From positions 186,001 through 250,000 of the forward strand of contig NZ_CAMLSE010000004.1 in NCBI RefSeq assembly GCF_946482605.1: 64,000 bases of DNA, written 5' to 3'. Position numbers and translations under genes: made by a program. The DNA comes from an uncultured Dyadobacter sp. Its GTDB lineage: Bacteria > Bacteroidota > Bacteroidia > Cytophagales > Spirosomataceae. This document shows, piece after piece, positions 53,801-62,632 of this stretch; the first letter of the stretch is position 1, and the number at the start of each line of letters is the position of its first letter. The notes under the pieces were generated by a model. The model had not been told where the DNA came from and did not search any database. It saw nothing but the letters and a program-made list of their open reading frames with translations.

Positions 53801-53925
53801 CCCGGTACACCGGTTTTGACCCGGAAGTGAGCCGCAATGAGCAGAGCACATTGGGCCAGGGCATCGATTACAGTGTTTACCCCGGCAGCAAATCCTTCCT
53901 GGGTGGTTTAAGCATCTCATTTTAA
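50896..53925 (+). CDS. SusC/RagA TonB-dependent transporter (no STN domain)
   Basis: A 1009-residue outer-membrane transporter with a signal peptide (LYVVLFLTGFLSHSYAQ). A carboxypeptidase-like repeat (VVKGVVKDGTGQTIPGATVVLKGT, ~22-100) precedes the TonB box (LDEVVVIGYGTQKKGDI), plug (IRIRGGNSITGGNEPLYVIDGFPV) and beta-barrel, which ends GGLSISF. There is no STN domain, so it is not expected to signal through a FecR. It is flanked by sulfatases and preceded by a Cys-rich leader, so it probably imports a sulfated glycan or sulfate ester. Confidence 0.95.
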   Translation: MKKYLYVVLFLTGFLSHSYAQEVVKGVVKDGTGQTIPGATVVLKGTSRYTSTDIDGKFSIAAAKDFPFTLQINITGYEQQEIDIYELSDDPAEVVLKTANVLDEVVVIGYGTQKKGDITGSVSSVPQLALKQPISSFDRALQGAAAGVQVTQTSGQPGAAVSIRIRGGNSITGGNEPLYVIDGFPVYNSNADASAGVTAGPSINALSSLNPSDIESIEVLKDASATAIYGSRGANGVVIITTKKGKAGQNTLTYDAYYGTQKVLKKVDVLTSAKDWALLKNDARVNSGKAPYYTQAQLDALGEGTDWQSEAFRSAPIQNHQLSLTGGDDRTRYSISGNYFKQNGVLRNTDFERYSGRINLDRDFSAKFKVGVNLTASKITAQVANNGVVNALLAMPPTVNVYDANGKYTYQSEFETPLGNPIATLEKEVNQTKTYRLLGNVYGEYTFLDGLVGKVSFGTDVINNKQNRYLPSDLYQGANSNPTGKGSVGTKFSSTWLNENTLSYSKTIRDNQSLNVVVGYTQQAFETESAIAASEAFVTDQLGYNDLGSGSVYSQPSSGSSAWALNSWLGRINYSIDQKYIFTVSGRADGSSRFGKDKKWGYFPSAAFAWNISREDFLSRYKSISNLKLRLSAGVTGNQEIGQYLSLATLGSNTYFFGGQTYIGFSPNRIANADLGWETTAQYDGGIDLSLYQNRINFVFDAYYKKTTNLLLNVPIPYTTGQSTALQNYGSVENKGIELGINTENFTGAFTWNTNFVFSLNRNKVLTLGDGADYIISGANIAKVGQPLGSFYGYRTNGLFQTGDDIANLPTINPATTKPGDRRYADINGDGKITQADDRTLIGNAQPKFQGGITNTLSYLNFDLSFFFQGTYGNKLFNQNKQQLELLTGQQNASVTALERWTPTNATQVIQRAFEDPAPVNTSRYVEDASFLRLKNITLGYNLPKSIATRIHASQIKVYVSAANLLTWTRYTGFDPEVSRNEQSTLGQGIDYSVYPGSKSFLGGLSISF

Positions 53926-53945
53926 TGATTATCAGCATTCCAGCA

Positions 53946-55373
53946 ATGAAAAAAATATTAATCCTGCTCCTGGGTATTTTGAGTTTCACATCCTGCACGG
54001 ACCTCAACGAAAGCCCGGATTCGCTCATTACCACAGAGCAGTTCTATAAAACCGAAAGCGATGCCCTGGCTGCCGTGACGGCCGTTTACAATGCAGCCTT
54101 GAACAACGGCGGGCTCACGATGTACAACCGTTTGTTCCACCTGGCATTTGAAATTATGTCGGACGACGCCATTGCCGGTCTCCGCGTGACCAATGCGGAC
54201 GTGCGAACCATTTCCGTGCTCGCGCACTCTACCACCAATGACCGCGTGGATGAGCTCTGGCGTGAGAGCTACGTGGCCGTCAACCGTGCGAATATCGCCA
54301 TTGCCCGCATTCCGCAGATCGACATGGATGCGACTTTGCGGACCCGATTAGTGAATGAAGCGAAGTTTCTGCGCGGATTGCTGTATTTCAATATGGTACG
54401 GATCTGGGGCGACGTGCCGCTGATTTTGGAAGAAAACAGTTCGTTAGGCAAAGACGCAATCCAGGTAGCGCGCACACCGAAGGAAGAAGTATATCAGCAG
54501 GTCATCCGCGACCTGACCGACGCCGAAGCATTGCCCAATTCGTACACCGGAGCCAATGCGGGCCGTGCGACGGGCGGTGCCGCGAGGGCCATTCTGGCAA
54601 AAGTGTATCTGACGCGCCAGGAATGGGACAAAGCAGCAGCCAAAAGCCTGGAAGTGATCAATGGGCCCTATGGTTATGATTTGTTCGAAAATTTCGCCGA
54701 TGTGTTCAATGTGGCTTCTAAAAACGGGAAAGAGCATATTTTCTCGGCGCAATGTAAATCCAACGTCAATGGGCAGGGCAACCGTCTGGCCTCGTCGGCG
54801 ACGCCGGTAGGGATACCCGGTGTCGCATCGGCAGGTACAGACGAGCCCCATGCCGATGTGTACAAGCTTTACAGCGATCAAGACAAGCGCCGTGACGTGA
54901 CGTTCTTTACATCGCTCGTCAGCCCCACAACCGGAAAGGAAATCACATTTCCGCCCCGATTTTTCAAATATTTCGATCCCGCGCAGATTGTAAACCCGAC
55001 GGAATCGGCCAAAAATATTCCGGTGATACGGTTTGCCGAAATCCTGTTGATCTATGCCGAAGCGTTAAATGAATCCGCAGGGCCTGCAACGGAGGCTTTC
55101 ACAGCCATTAACCGGGTGAGAAAGCGGGCAGGACTGGGCGCATTGGCCGGCCTGAGCAAGGACCAGCTGCGGGATGCCATTTACCTGGAACGTCGGCTGG
55201 AACTGATGTTCGAGTTTCAGCGATGGTTCGACCTCGTGCGCACCAAGCGTATGATCACCGCATTGCACGCTGCCGGGAAAACCAACGCAGCCGAAAAGCA
55301 TTACCTCCACCCGATCCCGCAGCGGGAAATGGACCTGAACCCAAAGCTGGTGCAGAACCCAGGGTGGGAGTAG
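53946..55373 (+). CDS. RagB/SusD-family binding lipoprotein
   Basis: From ATG 53946 this is 475 residues; the frame also opens at 53925, overlapping the SusC stop. The lipobox is LLGILSFTSCTD. SusD helices are seen in NEAKFLRGLLYFNMVRIWGDVPL and AARAILAKVYLTRQEWDKAA, and the C-terminal signature is LERRLELMFEFQRWFDLVRTKRM with HPIPQREMDLNP. It is the partner of the SusC before it and should bind the sulfated substrate on the surface. Confidence 0.93.
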   Translation: MKKILILLLGILSFTSCTDLNESPDSLITTEQFYKTESDALAAVTAVYNAALNNGGLTMYNRLFHLAFEIMSDDAIAGLRVTNADVRTISVLAHSTTNDRVDELWRESYVAVNRANIAIARIPQIDMDATLRTRLVNEAKFLRGLLYFNMVRIWGDVPLILEENSSLGKDAIQVARTPKEEVYQQVIRDLTDAEALPNSYTGANAGRATGGAARAILAKVYLTRQEWDKAAAKSLEVINGPYGYDLFENFADVFNVASKNGKEHIFSAQCKSNVNGQGNRLASSATPVGIPGVASAGTDEPHADVYKLYSDQDKRRDVTFFTSLVSPTTGKEITFPPRFFKYFDPAQIVNPTESAKNIPVIRFAEILLIYAEALNESAGPATEAFTAINRVRKRAGLGALAGLSKDQLRDAIYLERRLELMFEFQRWFDLVRTKRMITALHAAGKTNAAEKHYLHPIPQREMDLNPKLVQNPGWE

Positions 55374-55406
55374 CAAGGTTGATCACCAACATCAAGACAT
55401 GAACCT

Positions 55407-56840
55407 ATGAAGAGATCCATTTCAAATCTGCTTTTGCTCCTCCTGCTCACCATCTCGCGGTCCTTTTCGCAGACAAAAGAGCAACCCAACATCCTTTTTA
55501 TCCTCGTTGATGACTGGGGGTGGACAGATCTGAGTTCGGCGGGAAGCAAGTATTATGAAACGCCGAACATTGATAAGCTGGCAAAGGAAGGGTTGCGTTT
55601 CACACAGGCATACTCCGTGGGACCCAACTGCGCCCCGAGCAGGGCGTCGCTGATGACCGGCAAGTACACGCCGAGACACGGCATTTACACCGTCGGCAAT
55701 TCGGATCGAGGCAATTCGGCTGACCGGAAGCTGATCCCGATTGAAAACAATACTGTGCTCAATCCCTCTTTTACGACTATTGCCGAAGAACTCAAAAACG
55801 CGGGTTACAGCACCGGTTTGATTGGTAAATGGCAGTTGGGAGGGAAAAATAAAGGCGCTGATGCGCACGCCCAGGGTTTCGATCAGGTGATTGGCGGTAC
55901 TGGCGGCACAAGCGCCTATTTCTATCCCTACAACAAAGATGGTAAACCGTCGCCCCACGAAGGGATCACTTCCGGCAAGGAAGGCGAATACCTGACCGAC
56001 CGGCTAACGGACGAGGCGGTGAAATTTCTGGACACACACAAGGAAAAACCGTTTTTCCTGTACCTGTCCTACTTCGCAGTCCACACGCCCATTGAGGCGA
56101 AAGCCGACCTCATTCAAAAATACAAAGGCAAAAAAGGGACAGCCTACCATCATAATCCGGTATACGCAGCGATGATCGAGAGCGCCGATCAGGGCATCGG
56201 ACGTGTGCTCCAACAGCTCGACGCATTGAACCTGGCCGAAAATACGCTGGTCGTTTTCTTTTCGGATAATGGCGGAATGGGTGCCGTAACCGCCCAGCAT
56301 CCGTTGCGCGGCTCAAAAGGCATGCTGTATGAAGGCGGTGTGCGCGTGCCATTGATCGTAAAATGGCCCGGAAAGACCAAGCCAGGTACGCAAACCGACA
56401 TCCCGGTGATCGGCGTCGATTTTTACCCGACATTACTCGAAGCGGCAAATATTCAGAAGCCATTGAATACTGCATTCGACGGACAGAGCTTCGTGCCGTT
56501 GCTGTTACAAAAGCAGACGCCGACGCGGGACATCTTCTGGCATTTTCCAGCCTATCTGGAAGCGTATCAGGGAGATAAGCGCAACAAGGACGCATTCAGG
56601 ACGCGCCCGGTAAGTACCATCCGTTCGGGAGATTTCAAGCTGCATCAGTTTTACGAGGACGGCCGGATCGAGCTGTACAATATCCGGGAGGACATGGGAG
56701 AAACGAAGGATCTTGCGACATCCAATCCTGCCAAAGTAAAGGAGCTGAAAGACAAGCTGGAAGTATGGAAGCAGCAGACCCATGCACCGGTACCCACCCA
56801 ATTGAACCCCGGATATGCACCCGCTGCAACCGGAAAGTAA
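55407..56840 (+). CDS. Sulfatase 2 (Cys-type, family S1)
   Basis: A 477-residue sulfatase with a signal peptide (LLLLLLLTISRSFSQ). Motifs: PNILFILVDDWGWTDLSS, the catalytic CAPSRASLMTGKYTPR (Cys75), IGKWQLGG and FFSDNGGMG. A Cys in the C-x-P-S-R site implies formylglycine activation. It follows SusD after 33 bases, so it is in the same operon. Substrate unknown; the C-terminal part (FYEDGRIELYNIREDMGE) is of the common arylsulfatase-A layout. Confidence 0.93.
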   Translation: MKRSISNLLLLLLLTISRSFSQTKEQPNILFILVDDWGWTDLSSAGSKYYETPNIDKLAKEGLRFTQAYSVGPNCAPSRASLMTGKYTPRHGIYTVGNSDRGNSADRKLIPIENNTVLNPSFTTIAEELKNAGYSTGLIGKWQLGGKNKGADAHAQGFDQVIGGTGGTSAYFYPYNKDGKPSPHEGITSGKEGEYLTDRLTDEAVKFLDTHKEKPFFLYLSYFAVHTPIEAKADLIQKYKGKKGTAYHHNPVYAAMIESADQGIGRVLQQLDALNLAENTLVVFFSDNGGMGAVTAQHPLRGSKGMLYEGGVRVPLIVKWPGKTKPGTQTDIPVIGVDFYPTLLEAANIQKPLNTAFDGQSFVPLLLQKQTPTRDIFWHFPAYLEAYQGDKRNKDAFRTRPVSTIRSGDFKLHQFYEDGRIELYNIREDMGETKDLATSNPAKVKELKDKLEVWKQQTHAPVPTQLNPGYAPAATGK

Positions 56841-56859
56841 CCATTTTAAAGCTATTCAA

Positions 56860-59199
56860 ATGAAAAAAGCATTACAGATCGCGGCGACATTGTGCATGGG
56901 CGCCATGGCCGTTCAGCCGTCGTCGGCGCAGCACAGCCCGCAGCAGCAGTGGAATGGTAAAACCGGCAGGACGTTGCAGGAATCGACGCCTTTTCATATC
57001 GAATACAACAAAAAGGCACCCAAAGGCGCTCCCAATGTGGTGTGGATCCTGATCGACGACGCCGGTTTCGGTGCGACCACGGCATTCGGTGGCCTGGTAG
57101 AAACACCGAATATCGAGAAGCTGGCTAACAATGGACTGCGGTTCACCAACTTTCACACCACGGCGATCTGTTCACCCACCCGCGCGGCGCTGCTGACAGG
57201 CAGGAACCACCATTCCGCGCACGTTGGCCTGCTGACGCCCGCAGCCATCGATTTTCCCGGCTACGATACTTACATTCCATTCGAAAAAGGAACGGCCGCG
57301 GAAGTCTTGCGTGAAAATGGCTATTCGACTTTTGCATTGGGTAAATGGCATTTGACACCCGTCACCGAAAATTCCCAGGCCGGGCCATTCAACCGCTGGC
57401 CGACTGGCCGTGGGTTCGATCATTACTACGGATTCCTTCCCGGCGCAACCGACCAATGGCATCCCGAATTGTGGGAAGATGTCACCAAGCTGAATATAGA
57501 GCCCAATACCAGGCATTTGAACGAATTACTGGCCGATAAAGCCATCAAATACATTGCCAACCAGAAATCGGTGGATGCCGAAAGACCCTTTTTTCTGTAC
57601 CTGGCCACCGGCGCAACGCATTCACCCCACCAGGTCGCAAAGGAGTGGATCGACAAATACGAGGGGAAGTTCGATATGGGCTGGGACCAGTACCGCGAGA
57701 TCGTGATCGAAAAGCAGAAGAAGCTGGGTATCATCCCCCAAAATGCGGTGCTTCCCGAGCGTAACCCGGGTGTGAAGGAATGGGCAGCATTGTCTGAAAA
57801 AGAAAAGAAGGCCTACGCGCATTTCATGGAAGTGTATGCCGCATTTTACAGCTACACCGACTATGAGATCGGCCGGATCGTGAATTACCTGGAACAGATC
57901 GACCAGCTTGATAATACCGTAATCGCCGTGATCCTGGGCGACAACGGCGCGAGCAAAGGCGGTACCCAGCACGGAACCATTAATCCGCAAATCAATCGCC
58001 TGCAAGGCGAACAACGCATCGACGCCATTCTGAATGCCCGGGACCTGATCGGGACGGATGAGTCGAGTACCGACTATCCCATCGGTTGGGCCGCAGCGGC
58101 CAACACACCTTTCCGCTACTGGAAAGCCGATGCCAACACCGAAGGCGGCACGCGCAACCCGATGATCCTGCATTATCCAAAAGGCATTAAAGAAAAAGGA
58201 GGCGTTCGGAACCAGTATGGGCACGTCAACGACGTACTGCCTACCACGCTGGAAATCATCAAAGGTGAAGCGCCGAAGACGATCAATGGATACAAGCAGG
58301 AGCCGTTCGAAGGAACGAGCCTGGCGTATGCTATCGACCAGCCCGCCGCGCCTTCGAAGCACACAATCCAGTATTACGAGATCGCGGGAGCATTGTCGAT
58401 TTACAAGGATGGCTGGAAAGCGTCCAAAGGCCATCAGGTTTGGGAAGGTTTTGAGGCGGGAAGCAAGGCCGATCCGTCGGGTAAGGCCGTGGATTTCAGT
58501 AAGGATGTCTGGGAGCTTTATAATTTGAATGAGGACTTCAATGAGCGTATCAACCTGGCTGAAAAAAATCCTGCGAAACTGAAAGAATTGCAGGCTGCAT
58601 TCGATACCGAAGCCAAAAAGTACAATGTATATCCGCTCAAAGATTTCACTGCGCACGATATGCCCGCCGGCAGGACGGTGTATGGCAAAATGAAGGACAT
58701 TACCCTTTTTCCGGGCGTCGATAACCTGGTAGGTGTAAGCAGCCCGCTCTACGACGGACGGTCTTTTACGGTGGATGCGGAAGCAGACATTGTAACAGGC
58801 CGGGAAGAAGGGGTGCTTTTTGCGGTAGGTGGCGAGAAGAGTGGGGTTAGTCTGTTTGTCAAGAATGGTAAGTTCCATTATGTGCATAAAACCGCGCGGG
58901 ACGCATACCAGGTCGCGTCCGCAAATGCAGTCCCGAAAGGTCGGGTTCATTTCAAGCTCGTGTACGAATTCAATGGCCCGTCGGAGGGAGGGAAATCGGT
59001 CGGCAAGGAGACGTTGTATATCAATGATGAGAAGATAGGCGAGCATAGCTTCACTGCCGCCCAGGCGCAGATCCAGGGTCCCCGGCAACTGGATGGCACG
59101 GACGTGGGACGGGATCAGAAATTCGCCGTTTCGGACCAGTATCAGGTGCCGTTTGCCTTTACAGGGAAAGTGAAAAAGGTAACGATCCGGTATCAGTAA
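56860..59199 (+). CDS. Sulfatase 3, long arylsulfatase
   Basis: From ATG 56860 this is 779 residues (signal peptide ALQIAATLCMGAMAVQPSSAQ). It is longer than the other sulfatases, as in the Pseudomonas AtsA-like group (probably S1_4): VVWILIDDAGFGATTAFGG, the catalytic CSPTRAALLTGRNHH (Cys104), LGKWHLTP, GDNGASKGG and a C-terminal beta domain (~610-779) like that of this group. This type often acts on small aryl or alkyl sulfates. It starts 19 bases after sulfatase 2 and is followed by tandem repeats. Confidence 0.92.
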   Translation: MKKALQIAATLCMGAMAVQPSSAQHSPQQQWNGKTGRTLQESTPFHIEYNKKAPKGAPNVVWILIDDAGFGATTAFGGLVETPNIEKLANNGLRFTNFHTTAICSPTRAALLTGRNHHSAHVGLLTPAAIDFPGYDTYIPFEKGTAAEVLRENGYSTFALGKWHLTPVTENSQAGPFNRWPTGRGFDHYYGFLPGATDQWHPELWEDVTKLNIEPNTRHLNELLADKAIKYIANQKSVDAERPFFLYLATGATHSPHQVAKEWIDKYEGKFDMGWDQYREIVIEKQKKLGIIPQNAVLPERNPGVKEWAALSEKEKKAYAHFMEVYAAFYSYTDYEIGRIVNYLEQIDQLDNTVIAVILGDNGASKGGTQHGTINPQINRLQGEQRIDAILNARDLIGTDESSTDYPIGWAAAANTPFRYWKADANTEGGTRNPMILHYPKGIKEKGGVRNQYGHVNDVLPTTLEIIKGEAPKTINGYKQEPFEGTSLAYAIDQPAAPSKHTIQYYEIAGALSIYKDGWKASKGHQVWEGFEAGSKADPSGKAVDFSKDVWELYNLNEDFNERINLAEKNPAKLKELQAAFDTEAKKYNVYPLKDFTAHDMPAGRTVYGKMKDITLFPGVDNLVGVSSPLYDGRSFTVDAEADIVTGREEGVLFAVGGEKSGVSLFVKNGKFHYVHKTARDAYQVASANAVPKGRVHFKLVYEFNGPSEGGKSVGKETLYINDEKIGEHSFTAAQAQIQGPRQLDGTDVGRDQKFAVSDQYQVPFAFTGKVKKVTIRYQ

Positions 59200-59217
59200 T
59201 AAGGTATAGACTGACAG

Positions 59218-59343
59218 TTGTCAGTCTGAGCGGACCGGGCCGCCGTGCAGTCAACTGTCAGTCTGAGCGGAGTCGATTGTCAGTCTGAGCGGAGTCGATT
59301 GTCATTCTGAGCGGCGTCGATTGTCAGTCTGAGCGGAGTCGAA
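59218..59343. repeat. 22-bp tandem repeats of the GTCAGTCTGAGCGGAGTCGA type
   Basis: Four head-to-tail 22-bp units run from 59256 to 59343 (core TGTCAGTCTGAGCGGAGTCG), with one more copy at 59218-59239. The core resembles an interspersed repeat seen in many Bacteroidota (CATTCTGAGCGNAGTCGAA). There are no spacers, so it is not a CRISPR. Confidence 0.85.
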
Positions 59344-59475
59344 GACAGTCCGTACAGCACCGTGAACATCGTGCTGGCCCTTCGACCGCCCGGCGTCCCG
59401 GTCCGCTCCTGGAGACAAAAACGACAACGCGAACGATACAGTAAAAAACAAACACCCAATAAAGAAAACATAACT

Positions 59476-61101
59476 ATGCATTTCAAACGCATTATGAAAG
59501 CCGTCCTGATCGCATTGTTGCCGGTTTCCGTGGCGACGGCGCAACAGAAGCCCAATGTAATCGTGATTCTGGCTGATGACCTGGGTTTTGCGGACCTGGG
59601 CTGCTACGGCAGCGAAATACCGACCCCTAACCTCGATCAGCTTGCGAAGAACGGTGTACGATTCACCAATTTCTATAACACAGCCCGCTGCTGCCCCACG
59701 CGCGCGGCCTTGCTAACCGGTGTATACAGCCACCAGGCCGGCATCGGGCACATGATGGACGACCGGGGCGCGGATCATCCGGCGTACCGCGGACAGCTGA
59801 ATCATAACAGCGTAACCATTGCCGAAGTGATGAAAAGTGCCGGCTATTTTACGGCGATGACAGGCAAGTGGCATGTGGGCCACCAGCATGGCGTGTACCC
59901 GTCCAACCGGGGTTTCGAGCGCTCGCTGCATGCACCTGCGGGAGGATTTTATTATGGCAGCGGGCAGAATGCAAAGCTTTTCCTGAATGGCCGGGAAATC
60001 GCTAATGACGCCAACGAATTGCCCAAAGACTGGTACTCCACCGACCTGTGGACGGATTATGGCTTGCGTTTCATCGACGAGGCATTGACCGAGAAGAAGC
60101 CATTTATGCTCTACCTCGCCCACAATGCACCGCATTTTCCATTGCAGGCGCCGGAGGAGGATATTGCCAGGTTCCGTGGTAAATACCTGAAAGGCTGGGA
60201 AAAGCTCAGGCAAGAACGGTACGCGCGCCAGATCAAATCGGGAATGATAGACCCCTCGTGGAAGCTGCCGCCGATCAATCCAAATGTGAAAAAGTGGGAT
60301 AGCCTGAGCGATGACGAAAAAAAGCGGTATGATGACATGATGGCGATCTATGCGGCTGTTATCTACCGTCTCGACAAGAGCATCGGTGACCTGGTGGCTG
60401 GTTTGAAAAAACGCGGGGTATTTGACAATACCGTGATCCTGTTTGTTTCGGACAATGGCGGCAACGCGGAGCCGGGTATCGAGGGACGTTATGAAGGTGA
60501 AAACCCGGGATCGGCCAAATCGACCGTGTTTCTGGGGCAGGGTTGGGCAGAGGCGGCTTGCACACCTTTCTGGGCATACAAACATCATACGCACGAAGGT
60601 GGTATTTCATCGCCGGGCATCGTATCCTGGCCGGCCGGAATTCCTGCGTCGCGGAATGGGAAGTTTGAACGTCAGCCGGCCCATATCACCGACATTATGG
60701 CAACGCTGGTGGACCTGGGAGGAGCACAATATCCCGAAACATTCGCCGGTCAGCGTATTCAGCCGCTGGAAGGTACGAGTCTGAAACCGGCATTTACAGG
60801 GAAGTCTGTCAACCGGAAAAACCCGATATTTTGGGAGCATGAAGGTAATCGGGCGCTCCGCGATGGTAAATGGAAGTTGGTGGCCGAAAAGACTGAGAGA
60901 TGGCAACTATATGATGTCGAAAAAGACCGCACCGAACTCAATGATCAGTTCGAAAAGCAACCCGCCATTGCCCGAAAGCTCGTAGAGCAGTACGAGGCCT
61001 GGTACAAACGCGTAGGTGCCGAGGAGTTTGACAAAACATTTAAATGGTTTTATGATTATGACAAAGCCAAACAGAACGCCAGTGCCGGAAGCGGGAAATA
61101 G
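59476..61101 (+). CDS. Sulfatase 4 (Cys-type, family S1)
   Basis: From ATG 59476 this is 541 residues; the next Met (59494) begins MKAVLIALLPVSVATAQ, also a good signal peptide. Motifs: PNVIVILADDLGFADLGCYG, the catalytic CCPTRAALLTG (Cys72, with Cys73 in the x position), TGKWHVGHQHG and FVSDNGGNAEPG. It is separated from sulfatase 3 by the repeat block. The extended frame upstream to 59362 covers low-quality sequence and is not used. Substrate unknown. Confidence 0.93.
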   Translation: MHFKRIMKAVLIALLPVSVATAQQKPNVIVILADDLGFADLGCYGSEIPTPNLDQLAKNGVRFTNFYNTARCCPTRAALLTGVYSHQAGIGHMMDDRGADHPAYRGQLNHNSVTIAEVMKSAGYFTAMTGKWHVGHQHGVYPSNRGFERSLHAPAGGFYYGSGQNAKLFLNGREIANDANELPKDWYSTDLWTDYGLRFIDEALTEKKPFMLYLAHNAPHFPLQAPEEDIARFRGKYLKGWEKLRQERYARQIKSGMIDPSWKLPPINPNVKKWDSLSDDEKKRYDDMMAIYAAVIYRLDKSIGDLVAGLKKRGVFDNTVILFVSDNGGNAEPGIEGRYEGENPGSAKSTVFLGQGWAEAACTPFWAYKHHTHEGGISSPGIVSWPAGIPASRNGKFERQPAHITDIMATLVDLGGAQYPETFAGQRIQPLEGTSLKPAFTGKSVNRKNPIFWEHEGNRALRDGKWKLVAEKTERWQLYDVEKDRTELNDQFEKQPAIARKLVEQYEAWYKRVGAEEFDKTFKWFYDYDKAKQNASAGSGK

Positions 61102-61174
61102 CATGACCACCGAGGTAAAACAGCTTGCCCGGACAAAAAACCTGACAATATCTGACCCATACTTACATCCTAAT

Positions 61175-62539
61175 ATGACTATCAGAACCTATCTCGCCCT
61201 GTTGCTGATCATCCTTGCCTGGGCACCGGTGCAGGCCCAGCAGAAGTCTCCCAACATTGTACTGATCCTGGCCGATGATATGGGCAGGGAATGCATTGGC
61301 ACCTATGGAAGCACTTACCATACGCCCAATATCGACAAGCTCGCCAGGGAGGGCCTGAAATTCAATTATGGTTTTTCCCAACCCTTGTGCACACCTTCCC
61401 GCGTGCAGATCATGACGGGGAAATACAATTACAAGAACTATTCGGAGTTTGGTTTTTTGAACCAGGACCAGAAAACATTTGCCCACCTGGCCAGGGAAGC
61501 AGGCTACACCACGGCCATTGCTGGTAAATGGCAACTCGGAGCCAATCAGAAACTACCGAAGCACTTTGGTTTTGACCAGTATTGCCTCTGGCAACTGAGC
61601 AAGCCACGGCGTGAAGGCGAACGCTATGCCAAGGCATTGATCGATAAGGACGGCGAGATACTGAAAACGACCGCCGATGATTACGGGCCCGATATCTTTG
61701 TGAATTATATGCTGGATTTTATCGAAAAAAATAAGGACCGGAAGTTTCTGGCCTATTATCCGATGGCATTGGTACACGATCCATTCCTGCCTACACCAGA
61801 CAGCAAAAGCTGGAAGGGCGACGAGGAAGGCCGTTTCAAAAAGGATACTGCCAATTTCAGGGACATGGTTTCGTACCTGGACAAGAATGTGGGCAAGATC
61901 GTACAAAAACTCAAAGACCTGGGGCTGTATGAAAACACCATTATCATTTTTACAGGTGATAATGGCACCGGAAGGCCCATTGTCACGCAATTAAAAGACG
62001 GTAGCAAACTAGCCGGCGGCAAGGGCCTGACGATCGATCGCGGACACCACGTGCCATTGATCGTAAACTGGGGATCGGGGCGCTACAAAACGCACGAAAC
62101 CAATGACCTTGTCGATTTTACCGACATCCTGCCGACCATCGCGCAGGCCGCGGGGGCAAAAGTGCCAGCAGACTGGAACACAGACGGTACCAGCATTTTG
62201 CCGCAGATCAAAGGAGAAAAGGGCACACCGCGCAAATGGGTTTTCTCGCATTATCAGCCTATCCATTCAGAAGCGGCTAATAAACAATCGGCCCGCTTTT
62301 TCCGCGATCGCCGCTACAAGCTGTATTCGGACGGCCGGTTTTACGATTTGCAAAAAGATATAGAAGAAAAGAGCCCGATTGCCGTAGGGCAGGCCGGAGC
62401 GGAAGGAGAGCGGATCAGGAAGGTGTTTCAGGCTGAAATGGCGAAACTCCCCGCCTGGAAATTCGGCGACCCCGGCGTGGCCAAAGTGGTATTGCCAGGC
62501 TTGGAGCCGGATCCGGCGTTTGCGGATAAGGCGGATTAA
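61175..62539 (+). CDS. Sulfatase 5 (Cys-type, family S1)
   Basis: From ATG 61175 this is 454 residues with a signal peptide (YLALLLIILAWAPVQAQ). Motifs: PNIVLILADDMGRECIGTYG, the catalytic CTPSRVQIMTGKYNYKNY (Cys72), IAGKWQLG and FTGDNGTGRP. The YNYKNYSEFG part after the active site is unlike the other sulfatases here and suggests a distinct substrate group. It follows sulfatase 4 and ends at a terminator. Confidence 0.92.
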   Translation: MTIRTYLALLLIILAWAPVQAQQKSPNIVLILADDMGRECIGTYGSTYHTPNIDKLAREGLKFNYGFSQPLCTPSRVQIMTGKYNYKNYSEFGFLNQDQKTFAHLAREAGYTTAIAGKWQLGANQKLPKHFGFDQYCLWQLSKPRREGERYAKALIDKDGEILKTTADDYGPDIFVNYMLDFIEKNKDRKFLAYYPMALVHDPFLPTPDSKSWKGDEEGRFKKDTANFRDMVSYLDKNVGKIVQKLKDLGLYENTIIIFTGDNGTGRPIVTQLKDGSKLAGGKGLTIDRGHHVPLIVNWGSGRYKTHETNDLVDFTDILPTIAQAAGAKVPADWNTDGTSILPQIKGEKGTPRKWVFSHYQPIHSEAANKQSARFFRDRRYKLYSDGRFYDLQKDIEEKSPIAVGQAGAEGERIRKVFQAEMAKLPAWKFGDPGVAKVVLPGLEPDPAFADKAD

Positions 62540-62553
62540 AGCAATAGCAGATG

Positions 62554-62600
62554 CAGCTACCGGGGAGGCGCTTACGGAACCTTACCGGTAGCTGATTTTT
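62554..62600 (+). terminator. Rho-independent terminator after sulfatase 5
   Basis: CAGCTACCGG pairs with CCGGTAGCTG (10 bp), followed by ATTTTT. The next sulfatase starts 33 bases later, so it may have a separate promoter or read-through. Confidence 0.75.
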
Positions 62601-62632
62601 ATGACTGATTTTTAAAACAAAAAAAGACCAAT

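Noticed and set aside
57622..59088. A 488-codon minus-strand frame opposite sulfatase 3
   Set aside because: The plus strand encodes a clear arylsulfatase with catalytic site; the long antisense frame follows from codon composition.
59256..59343. Possible CRISPR array
   Set aside because: The 22-bp units are contiguous with no spacers, and there are no cas genes.
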